DNA of 10,719 bases from Theodoxus fluviatilis (lineage: Eukaryota > Mollusca > Gastropoda > Cycloneritida > Neritidae), in assembly GCA_034096865.1 (NCBI GenBank), contig JAWQFJ010025795.1:1-10719 (forward strand), written 5' to 3'. Of the stretch, positions 1-7,149 are shown one piece after another (position 1 is the first letter of the stretch; every line of letters begins with the position of its first letter). The notes below the pieces were generated by a model. It worked only from the letters and a program-made list of their open reading frames with translations, made no database searches and had not been told where the DNA came from. The translations under genes and the position numbers were made by a program.

Positions 1-27
1 AAAAGAAGAAAAAAATCAACTGTAGTG

Positions 28-233
28 CAGACCTGTGCACCCTAGATTTTCAAAATCAGAAGATTCTGGGTGAAAAATCAGAAGATTTTTTTCTCGAACT
101 CCAAACGACACAAAAACACAAGACACACACTGGAACTCCAACAGGAAAAAAATCGTGAGATCGTGAAAAGCAGTCATACAATGCTTCAAAAATCGTACAT
201 TGTACGATTTTTTCGTACAAGTGCATAGGTCTG
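28..233. mobile_element. 206-bp MITE-like non-autonomous DNA transposon
   Basis: The terminal inverted repeats are CAGACCTGTGCAC (28-40) and GTGCATAGGTCTG (221-233), matching at 12 of 13 positions. They are flanked by TGTAGTG (21-27) and CGTAGTG (234-240), a 7-bp duplication with one mismatch or a clean 6-bp GTAGTG. Copy B of the host repeat has one GTAGTG and no insert, so this is a filled/empty site pair. There is no coding capacity. The CAG-starting ends would suit a hAT-type element, but a target duplication shorter than 8 bp leaves the superfamily open. Confidence 0.85.
188..212. repeat. 25-bp perfect palindrome inside the MITE
   Basis: Arms AAAAATCGTACA and TGTACGATTTTT surround a single T. 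It lies just inside the right terminal repeat, a usual place for subterminal structure in a MITE. Confidence 0.9.
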
Positions 234-240
234 CGTAGTG

Positions 241-512
241 TAAACTATGAACTGTGTGCTGTCAAAGTTTCTGTAACCTATGAGTATTTGGGGAGTTTTC
301 ACTTCATGATTTTTTTAAAATTTATGTTCAATCTAGTCTCCTCTTAAATCTTCAGGAGGTCCTACCAACCCTTTCTTTTTTCCATGTTACCATAACCACA
401 ACTTCCTTTTCTTTGGCCTTAGAAGTCATGTCAACACTAAGAGGAAATGCATACTGAACAAAGGAAAACACAAAGTCATGCCCACATATGCTTGCATGCA
501 CACACAAACACC

Positions 513-513
<1 letters not shown>
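241..513. other. Non-coding part of repeat copy A
   Basis: AT-rich sequence with a T/A run at about 308-325. It matches 8866-9118 of copy B almost base for base. No gene, tRNA-like box or promoter was recognised. Confidence 0.5.

Positions 514-560
<47 letters not shown>
514..560. repeat. (CA)n microsatellite, copy A first tract
   Basis: About 23 CA units, preceded by an interrupted CACACAAACACCAA start. The equivalent in copy B is 9119-9171. Confidence 0.97.
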
Positions 561-561
<1 letters not shown>

Positions 562-674
562 CATTAATTGCATATACATGCACCCATGCACATAAACAGA
601 GTCACTTGGACATACATGCACACATATAGACACTGACAAAAATACACAGATGGAATAACAGATGGAAAGATTCA

Positions 675-678
<4 letters not shown>

Positions 679-754
<76 letters not shown>
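679..754. repeat. (CA)n microsatellite, copy A second tract
   Basis: About 38 pure CA units, followed by CAGACA/CAGCCAGC-rich sequence. The equivalent in copy B is 9289-9360. Confidence 0.97.
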
Positions 755-756
<2 letters not shown>

Positions 757-1386
757 CTGGCAGACATACAGATACTGAGGCAGCCAGCCAGACACACAGT
801 AAGCCAGTTGACCAGCCAGCTAGATACACACACAGACACACAGGCACAGATAGCCAGACTGACAGATCCACAGAAACATAAACAGACACATTGACAATCA
901 CAGATATGGATTCCAGGGATAGACAGACAAGACACAGTGCAGTATAAAGACAGACAGTGACACTGAGTGTGAGACAGGTGGATGGACAGATGGTGTTTTG
1001 TGACTTATCAGCCTCTACAGGCTATTTATGGCCATTGAATGCAAAAACCATTTGATCAGAACCTCCTAGAATCAGAGCAAGTCAAGAATCAATAATCAAT
1101 TTGATTCCACTCTCACAAAACAGGTAGAGAACAACACAATGGGTCAATTCTTACCTCATACCCACGGTGGGAGGTGTGAGACAGACACACAGTAATAAAG
1201 ACAGACACAGAGGCACAAACACAGGCCTAGAAACAAACTTGTGACTTGCTGACACACACACATGATACTTTTGCTAGGGCGACAGACACACAAACATCTG
1301 AGATGGAAACTGGAAAAGACAAGGCTGTGCATTATCTAGACGCTTGCACGTGCATGCATGCACAAACTATAAACACACACATACTA

Positions 1387-1390
<4 letters not shown>
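755..1390. other. CAGACA-rich spacer in copy A, no gene
   Basis: Degenerate CAGACA, CAGCCAGC and ACACAGAC motifs to about 990, then mixed sequence that includes an imperfect hairpin around 1150-1180 (CTCATACCCAC against GTGGGAGGTGTGAG). The open frames are low-complexity translations. The matching part of copy B is 9361-9993. Confidence 0.6.

Positions 1391-1479
<89 letters not shown>
1391..1479. repeat. (GA)n microsatellite, copy A, at the LINE 3' end
   Basis: About 44 GA units, read as (TC)n on the LINE strand. It abuts the 3' terminus of the minus-strand LINE. Confidence 0.97.
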
Positions 1480-1482
<3 letters not shown>

Positions 1483-2173
1483 ATTAATTGACTAAACTTT
1501 ATTTTTCAAGGGAACTTCATGAATTAGCCATAACTGCCTATCTTACATCCAGCCCTTGCTAAAACAAGAAAACAAACATACAAATCCAATCCCATCCCCC
1601 ACCCTCTATCCCACACAAAATTCACACAATAACACAGGTTACAATCAATTCATGGTAACAAAATACCATGTTGAAAATAGCCACAAAGTGAATTTAGAAT
1701 AAGATAAAAGTATCTAGGATGACTGCATAAGAAAAGTATGTAGTTTCAATTTAAATTTCTCTTTAGAAAGATTTTGCAATTTTTAGAGATTTGGATAGTG
1801 TGTTCCACATAATACTATTATTAGCCCCTGAATAAGTCAATCCTAGGTTGTGGTATTATAAAGTTATGTACACGAATATTGAATGTTGGAATAAGTTTAT
1901 CAAATAATCAAGCACATCACAATCATTAATTCTTTTCATTAAGACACATTTATTGAATTGTAAATGCTTATGAAAAGGCAAAATGTTAAGTTCTGTCATT
2001 TTGTCATTTGTAGATAGTGAACTATAGCTCTGTTATCATAAGCTTAGATGCTCTTTGATACAATGACTTCTGCCTTTTCAAGTTAGCGTCACTACAGCCA
2101 TTCCAAATTGTTGACGCATAATAAGCATGGAAGAAGATTTTCCTAGTTTGAACGTCAATATGTCTTAATTTGG

Positions 2174-2177
<4 letters not shown>
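1480..2177 (-). mobile_element. 5'-truncated non-LTR retrotransposon (LINE), reverse transcriptase C-terminus and 3'UTR, copy A
   Basis: Minus-strand translation gives KLRHIDVQTRKIFFHAY then STIWNGCSDANLKRQKSLY, the pattern of the region downstream of the catalytic core in LINE ORF2 (RK-F-AY, then the ST-W-NCS type block and an RA-KL block). After lesions the same element gives ELNILPFHKHLQFNK and then SGANNSIMWNTLSKSL, typical of the ORF2 end. A 3'UTR follows, with AATAAA at 1504-1499, ending TTTAGTCAATTAATCA at the (TC)n tract. A 4-bp insertion near 2025-2028, relative to copy B, brings in a TAG stop. The catalytic core is absent because of 5' truncation near 2177. The broad Jockey/CR1-like group is likely; the exact clade is not settled. 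The copy is dead. Confidence 0.82.

Positions 2178-2245
<68 letters not shown>
2178..2245. repeat. (GA)n microsatellite at the LINE 5' junction
   Basis: About 33 GA units directly beside the truncated 5' end of the LINE. With the tract at 1391-1479, it means the LINE has GA/TC repeats on both sides. Confidence 0.96.
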
Positions 2246-2263
<18 letters not shown>

Positions 2264-2433
2264 CAGAGAGACAGAGGACAGGAGACAGGACAGACAGACA
2301 GACAGGCAGGCAGGCAGGCAGGACAGGCAGACAGCGACAGGACAGAGCAGGACAGACAGACAGACAGACAGAGACACACAGACAGACAGACAGACAGAGA
2401 CGGACAGATAGACAGACGGACATACAGAGACCG
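2246..2433. repeat. GACA/GGCA compound tetranucleotide repeat
   Basis: Runs of GACAGA, GACA and GGCA, with GGACA interruptions, follow the (GA)n tract. Open frames on both strands here (Arg/Glu/Thr or Ser/Leu/Cys rich) are translations of the repeat and not genes. Confidence 0.93.
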
Positions 2434-2751
2434 TGAAAGACACAGGGCGAAAGTTTGTAATTTAAAAAAAAACAGCATGCAGCACGGTGACTTGAATACG
2501 TCCCAAAACATGCATGCCTTTTCGACATTGCCATCGGCACTGAAGTGTTTTCATCTCCACCATCTCGTGATCAATATCTAGGTACGTGAGAAAGTTGGTG
2601 AGAGAGCCACGCGCCACGGTCGCGAAAAGCTGTGACTGCGTTTTTGTCACGCGCTCAGTTCCTACCCAAGCGTTTTCGCGCTACACACCTCTATTTTTAG
2701 TCTCACGCGAATACGGTGTTTTTAGTGACGTAGTTAACATTTTCCCCAGCA
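2434..2751. other. CpG-bearing intergenic stretch
   Basis: Richer in CpG than its neighbours (ACGCGCCACGGTCGCG, 2608-2623), with a CRE-like TGACGTAG at 2727-2734. The short minus-strand frames here resemble no family I recognise. It could be regulatory, but no gene start can be tied to it. Confidence 0.4.
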
Positions 2752-2977
2752 TGCCAGTGTAATTTTTAACCGTATCCGTTTTGTGAATGCTGAGAGACAA
2801 GTGCGCGAAGATTTTGCTCATCAAAACCCCCCCTAGTTCATCTCGAACATGAGTATCGTTTCTATTCGGGTTTTGATAACACATAGAACAATCATTTTGC
2901 TACAAGTGTATGTAATTTGAAAGAAATATATGGGCTAGGAGAAAAATTAGTCGTCCTGAAAGAAAAAAAAGGTCGCC
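2752..2977 (+). repeat. 226-bp tandem duplication, unit 1
   Basis: Identical by eye to 2978-3203 across all 226 bases. It starts TGCCAGTG and ends GGTCGCC. A run of seven C (2827-2833) is unchanged in both units. Confidence 0.95.
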
Positions 2978-3203
2978 TGCCAGTGTAATTTTTAACCGTA
3001 TCCGTTTTGTGAATGCTGAGAGACAAGTGCGCGAAGATTTTGCTCATCAAAACCCCCCCTAGTTCATCTCGAACATGAGTATCGTTTCTATTCGGGTTTT
3101 GATAACACATAGAACAATCATTTTGCTACAAGTGTATGTAATTTGAAAGAAATATATGGGCTAGGAGAAAAATTAGTCGTCCTGAAAGAAAAAAAAGGTC
3201 GCC
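2978..3203 (+). repeat. 226-bp tandem duplication, unit 2
   Basis: Second unit, head to tail with the first and with no spacer. Both carry the same 44-residue minus-strand open reading segment starting MCYQNPNRND. I do not recognise it, and it ends differently in each flank, so I do not call it a gene. Confidence 0.95.
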
Positions 3204-3425
3204 GATTTTCCTTTGACTGCGGCTTCACTAGGCAGATTCCAAGGTCTAAAATATTCCTCTATTGAGTATTACTTTTGTTATTAATGCATGGTATGGTGTA
3301 TTTAGGGTTGTTGCTTTATGTCATGATACATGGATACTAATCATTCTTGCAATTTGCTGTACGCCTGACGCTGAGTTAGCCACAACTTCGGAGGACGAGG
3401 TAAAACATCTGAATAGTTGTGTAAA
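3204..3425. other. Non-coding spacer, one weak exon candidate
   Basis: AT-rich. A short open stretch ending ACTTCGGAGGACGAG before GTAAAAC (about 3359-3400) resembles the end of an exon, reading PDAELATTSEDE. There is no homology that I can name. Confidence 0.25.
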
Positions 3426-3756
3426 CGGTAGTAATTAATTGACTGATTAATTAATTAATCAATTTCATATCTGCCTGTTATTATGTTTTATCTGTTTAAT
3501 CAATAGTTCAGGTCATAAGCATTCCAAAGATATCATTGGTGTTCTTATATCTTTGTAAAATAAAAAGTTATGAACGTTTTAGAGCTAGTTTGAGTATGAA
3601 CGGCGGTAATTAATTGACTTTTTAATTAATTAGTAAAATTCAGATCTGTCTGTCAATTTTTTTATATCTTTTTAATCAATAGTTCCAGTCATAAGCAATC
3701 CAGAGATGTCATTGGTTTTCTTATAGCTTTATAAATGAGAAAGTTATGCAGGATTT
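3426..3756 (+). repeat. Diverged ~175-bp tandem repeat, two units
   Basis: Unit 1 (about 3426-3600) and unit 2 (about 3601-3756) share, in the same order, TAATTAATTGACT, ATCTG-CTGT, TTTAATCAATAGTTC, GTCATAAGCA, ATTGGT-TTCTTATA and AAAGTTATG. Offsets are 175-176 bp. They are clearly diverged. The following AT-rich stretch (3757-3960) may hold a third, much weaker unit. Confidence 0.7.
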
Positions 3757-4199
3757 TAAGGTTCAGTGCATGCAATTTGATCACAAGTTTTCTGTTGTTT
3801 TTATAGTTAAAAAAAGGGCCGAAATTTATTCAATTAAAAAATCATAACTTTTGAACAAATTAACTTACAGATCTCATATTTATACCACTGGAATTGTCTT
3901 TTCATTCTCTTTTCAATGATCTACATTTCATTAATATCATTTGTGTTTCTTTTTTTTTCTCACATACCTACAATATCGTGATGAGCAGCTTCGACTTCGG
4001 ACAAGTTTGCCAAAAGCATCCACTAATCGTAAGGGCTTAAGGCCCGTTGGGAGAAGTATAGGACTTCACACTTTACAAAGCAAAGAGTGCGGGAAGGAAA
4101 TGGACTCGCTTTGCATGTTATACTCACGTTCACAACGTTTCGTAACGATTTGATGAGAAGGAAAAGCAAGCAAACAGTTTAAACGCACACGCTTCTCGA
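3757..4199. other. Intergenic, second weak exon candidate
   Basis: AT-rich to 3960. After a pyrimidine-rich run (about 3944-3960), an open segment at about 3983-4029 reads DEQLRLRTSLPKASTN and stops before GTAAGG. No family is recognised and no further coding sequence can be linked to it. Confidence 0.25.
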
Positions 4200-4290
4200 T
4201 TCTGGTGGGAAAATGGCGACACTGGAGAGCTCTTCGTAAGGGAAGTAAACATTCCACCACATCCGGTGCGGTTGCACCGTGGACTTGTCT
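4200..4290 (+). promoter_or_regulatory. Promoter-like patch upstream of the THAP relic
   Basis: Contains AAAATGGCGAC (4210-4220, like a YY1 site), GGGAAGTAAAC (4240-4250, ETS-like core GGAAGT), CACATCCGG (4257-4265, ETS-like on the other strand) and a small hairpin CGGTGC-GGTT-GCACCG (4264-4279). No TATA box is seen. Motif matches alone are weak support. Confidence 0.3.
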
Positions 4291-4584
4291 GTGGTTTCTT
4301 AGGAATTGACTTTTTTTTCTTTCTTTGAGAGGCTGCTGGACAAGAAGTGCGGAATGACATCGCAAAGGCAGTGTTGGTGTGGCTGTGATGGTATGAAACA
4401 GTTTTCAGAGTTCACCCGAAACACACACCTTTTACCCCACCCCCGAACCTACGGTCTGCTCGCTCGAGATCGAGTCAAACAGAGTGATCTTTTCCTACTT
4501 CTAGAATAACACAACGGCGCGTTGCTTACAAAATCTGTGAAAGACACGACTGTTTTTGGAGCAGAAAGTTTTTTTGTTTCTACA
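4291..4584. other. Leader region of the THAP relic
   Basis: Mixed sequence with scattered CpG. It may have been the 5'UTR of the THAP gene. Open frames on both strands (for example 4306-4509) show no recognisable domain. Confidence 0.3.
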
Positions 4585-4794
4585 ATGGTGACCTTCTGCT
4601 GTGTGAAGAACTGCCACAATCAGCATGACAGAGAGAATGATCGACGGGGTTTTTTTTTTTGTCGTACCGCGTGGTGCAACGCGAAAAGGCAAGGAAATGC
4701 TGCATCAAACTAAAGGCGCCGTGAGTGGATCGCTCTTCACTCACTTTTGACACTAAGGCAGATCGATTTGTTTGTTCGGATCCCTTTGTAAATG
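4585..4794 (+). pseudogene. Broken THAP-domain first exon
   Basis: The ATG at 4585 (context ACAATGG) opens MVTFCCVKNCHNQHDREN, with Cys5 and Cys10 spaced as in a THAP zinc finger (a C2CH DNA-binding domain of transcription factors and P-element-type transposases). The rest of the domain is present but split between frames. A T11 run (4650-4660) shifts the frame, a TAA stands at 4711-4713, and RRREWIALH (4714-4740) carries the conserved Trp. FVCSDPFVNG (4767-4796) lies in a different frame from the Trp block. In that last block the zinc-binding His is Pro (CCC at 4782-4784). AATG|GTGAGA at 4794/4795 looks like the splice donor expected after this domain. Several independent lesions point to a pseudogene. 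Whether it came from a host gene or a P-like transposon is unknown. Confidence 0.75.
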
Positions 4795-5091
4795 GTGAGA
4801 ATTTGTTATGTTTTGCGTTTTGTAACTTAACAAATACTAGAAAAGACGGAAAGAGAGTATGCAGGACAGATTACAGGGGAGAAAGAAAGGCCAAGATGTC
4901 GCAGAGACTAATTAACAACAGTGTTTTGTTCTGTTAGTGTTACCTGATTTGACTTTTTGATTCTACAAAACAGCAATATCAATTGCATCGATATTCATAT
5001 AAACATACCGGACGGTAAAATCTCATCCTACACAGTCCTATTTCACGGTCACTTGTAAGTTGTCCCTGCGAACGAGGCCTATTCACAAAAC
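4795..5091. other. Downstream of the THAP relic, no gene seen
   Basis: If the donor at 4795 was real, this would be intron. The frame that carries FVCSDPF stays open to a TAG at 4935-4937, but its sequence has no THAP or transposase features. AT-rich from 4930. Confidence 0.35.
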
Positions 5092-5245
5092 GTCGACCTC
5101 CCCCTCCCCCCCTCCATCCACCTTTGCTCCCCCTTCCCCCCCTCCATCCCCCGTCCCCCTCCATCCCCCTTCCCCCCTCCATCCCCCTCCCCCCCTCCAT
5201 CCCCCTCCCCCCCCCCCCCTCCATCCCCCTTCCCCCTCCTTAATG
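5092..5245. repeat. C-rich polypyrimidine tract, imperfect CCATCCCCCT minisatellite
   Basis: Repeated C5-6 runs separated by TCCATC or TT, with a C13 run near 5206-5218. The minus strand is a G-run tract able to form G-quadruplexes. The purine/pyrimidine asymmetry would also permit triplex DNA. The Pro-rich and Gly-rich open frames are artefacts of the repeat. Confidence 0.93.
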
Positions 5246-5348
5246 CCTTTTGGAAATACATGTACAACTGCACTCAGCCCATCCATGTGATGGGTGTGAT
5301 AGATAAGATGCAGACCACGAGGGACGACACATCTCTGTCCATGATAGC

Positions 5349-5351
<3 letters not shown>

Positions 5352-5389
<38 letters not shown>

Positions 5390-5482
5390 CGTGAGTGTGT
5401 GTGAGTGCATGTGTGCGTGCATGAGTGTGTGTGTGTGTGTGTCTGTGTGTGAGAGAGAGACAGACTAACACAGAGACACATA

Positions 5483-5516
<34 letters not shown>
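5352..5516. repeat. (GT)n / (GT)n / (CA)n cluster with pairing potential
   Basis: GT tracts at about 5352-5385 and 5425-5442, a short GA run near 5450-5460, then (CA)n at about 5484-5514. GTGTGTGAGT (5395-5404) is complementary to ACTCACACAC (from 5482), and the GT and CA tracts can pair over a wider stretch, giving a hairpin or cruciform. Confidence 0.9.
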
Positions 5517-5861
5517 GACAGACACACACATATGCAATGACATACAAACCTGATTAAAAATAAACCTTTTTTTTCACTGAAAATGTTTTTTAAATTGACA
5601 TAGGGAATTTTCTGAGTATTCATAGGGCAGGTACTTTCTTTTTCTGTCTTTTATTTGCACGGTCGAAGAAAAGTTTAGGTTGACCAAAAAAGAAGGTTAT
5701 TTGGGTCACCAGAACCTTTTTTCCCTCATTGTTCGCATGAAGCTACCTTATACGTGGCCTTTCTTAAAAGACACACATATACAAAGATATGTGTACCCAC
5801 ACAACACACATACACGTGTAGTCTTAATCTGGCCCACTAAACATTTTTAAATAATGTATTT
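5517..5861. other. AT-rich spacer before the minisatellite
   Basis: No gene. On the minus strand AATAAA at 5655-5650 is the first polyadenylation hexamer I noticed downstream of the zinc-finger stop. It would imply a 3'UTR of about 1.1 kb including the minisatellite. A small inverted repeat ACACATAT/ATATGTGT lies at 5773-5794. Confidence 0.4.
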
Positions 5862-6526
5862 GGAGTGTGTGAGTGTAGACTTGGTGTCAGACACACAGTG
5901 GTGGATTGTGTGAGTGCAGACTTAGTGTCACACACACAGTGGTGGAGTGTGTGAGTGTAGACATAGTGTCAGCCACACAGTGGTGGAGTGTGTGAGTGTA
6001 GACTCAGTGTCACACACACAGTGGTGGAGTGTGTGAGTGTAGACTTAGTGTCACACACACAGTGGTGGAGTGTTTGAGTGTAGACTTAGTGTCACACACA
6101 CAGTGGTGGAGTGTGTGAGTGTAGACTTAGTGTCACACACACAGTGGTGGAGTGTGTGAGTGTAGACTTAGTGTCAGCCACACAGTGGTGGAGTGTGTGA
6201 GTGTAGACTTAGTGTCAGCCACACAGTGGTGGAGTGTGTGAGTGTAGACTTAGTGTCACACACACAGTGGTGGAGTGTGTGAGTGTAGACTTAGTGTCAG
6301 ACACACAGTGGTGGAGTGTGTGAGTGTAGACTTAGTGTCAGCCACACAGTGGTGGAGTGTGTGAGTGTAGACTTAGTGTCAGACACACAGTGGTGGAGTG
6401 TGTGAGTGTAGACTTAGTGTCACACACACAGTGGTGGAGTGTGTGAGTGTAGACTTAGTGTCACACACACAGTGGTGGAGTATTTGAGTGTAGACTTAGT
6501 GTCACACACACAGTGGTGGAGTATTT
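5862..6526. repeat. 41-bp minisatellite, 16 units
   Basis: The GGTGGA landmark recurs at 5900, 5941, 5982, 6023, 6064, 6105, 6146, 6187, 6228, 6269, 6310, 6351, 6392, 6433, 6474 and 6515, exactly 41 bp apart with no indel. Three unit types differ just after AGTGTC: ACAC (9 units), AGCC (4) and AGAC (3). In the ACAC type GTGTGTGA can pair with TCACACAC across a 14-nt loop. The last units carry GAGTATTTG, and that 9-mer is also the join to the zinc-finger relic. 41 is not a multiple of 3, so the array is not coding. Confidence 0.95.
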
Positions 6527-6779
6527 GCTCAATCTTTCATGGACAGAATCTATTTGTTCCTGTAGGTGAACTTCCTCACCAGCTCTCTCCTGAAAATGAG
6601 GACAGTGGTCCTTCCTTAAACCTTCATGGTTTGTGTCTGTGTTTCTGCAGAGTGTATTTCTCACCAGCTCTATACTGACAATAGGGACAGGGGTACTACC
6701 TTATACCTTCATGGACTCTGCCTATGCGTCTCTCTAGAGTGCATTTCTTACCAGCTCTATACTGACAATGGGGGCAGGG
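6527..6779 (-). pseudogene. Decayed 3' extension of the zinc-finger array (fingers 5-7)
   Basis: The 87-bp finger period continues past the stop codon of the upstream frame. Linker landmarks on the plus strand lie at 6793, 6706, 6621 and 6534, with 87-bp spacing except for one 85-bp step. Finger 5 keeps CPHC, but its first His is Arg (ERRIGRVH). A second in-frame stop, TAG at 6698-6696, replaces the linker Lys. Finger 6 keeps CPYC and then loses two bases after QKH, which shifts the frame. Finger 7, in the new frame, reads CPHF and EQID, so it has lost a Cys and a His ligand. The next linker (ERLSKY) runs straight into the 41-bp minisatellite. All four fingers before the stop are intact and all three after it are damaged. 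That suggests the damage built up once translation ended early. An intron that skips the stop is possible but is not suggested by clear splice sites. Confidence 0.8.
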
Positions 6780-7149
6780 TTACTTCTTTAAACCTTCATG
6801 GACTGTGTCTATGTGTTTCTGTAGGTCACTTTTTTGACCAGCTCTATATTGACAATGGAGACAGGGGTACTTCCTTAAACCTTCATGGACTGAGTCTATG
6901 TGTCTCTTTAGATTTTGTTTTTGACCAGCTTCATAGAGACAATGGGGGCAGAAGTACTTCCGTAAACCTTCATGGACTGTCTCTATGTGGGTCGGTATGT
7001 GAACTTTCTGACCAGCTTTGTACTGACACTGAGGACAGGGGTACTTCCTTAAACCTTTATGGACTGTCTCAACATGTCTTTTCAGCATGCTCCTCCATGC
7101 ACACTTGTACTCACAATGGGGGCATGCATGTCTCCTCAAACCTTCACGG
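6534..7149 (-). repeat. 87-bp tandem repeat coding for zinc fingers
   Basis: The linker sequence CCTTCATGG (plus strand) recurs at 6534, 6621, 6706, 6793, 6880, 6967, 7054 and 7141, with minor substitutions. The spacing is 87 bp throughout apart from one 85-bp step. This gives seven finger units. The most upstream linker (TVREGLRR) is preceded by what looks like a half-finger remnant (PNVRTVREG). Confidence 0.9.

Larger units (their letters stand above)
1..2114 (+). repeat. Long direct repeat, copy A
   Basis: It matches 8829-10719 along its full length, in the same orientation. Differences are microsatellite lengths, scattered substitutions, short indels and the MITE-like insertion at 28-233. 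It includes two (CA)n tracts, CAGACAGA-rich sequence, a (GA)n tract and the LINE 3' end. Both visible limits are set by the window (copy A's left edge and copy B's right edge), so the true repeat may be longer. Confidence 0.93.

Noticed and set aside
352..935. Cys/Val-rich minus-strand frames in copy A
   Set aside because: They are translations of (CA)n tracts. The same frames in copy B (8958-9580) have different lengths because the microsatellites differ.
241..1390. tRNA gene or tRNA-derived SINE in the flanks
   Set aside because: No A-box/B-box pair or cloverleaf could be found by eye on either strand.
1246..2433. Microsatellite arrays considered as CRISPR or other spaced arrays
   Set aside because: Units are contiguous simple repeats without spacers, and the context is eukaryotic.
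2022..2540. 172-codon minus-strand frame ending in LINE sequence
   Set aside because: The Ser/Leu part is (TC)n translated. Only the last ~50 residues are meaningful, and they are annotated as the LINE fragment.
2681..3110. Two minus-strand frames sharing MCYQNPNRND
   Set aside because: They share a start only because of the 226-bp duplication. Their ends differ with the flanks and no family is recognised.
4979..5547. Gly-rich, Pro-rich and His/Thr-rich frames
   Set aside because: Artefacts of the C-rich tract and the GT/CA repeats.
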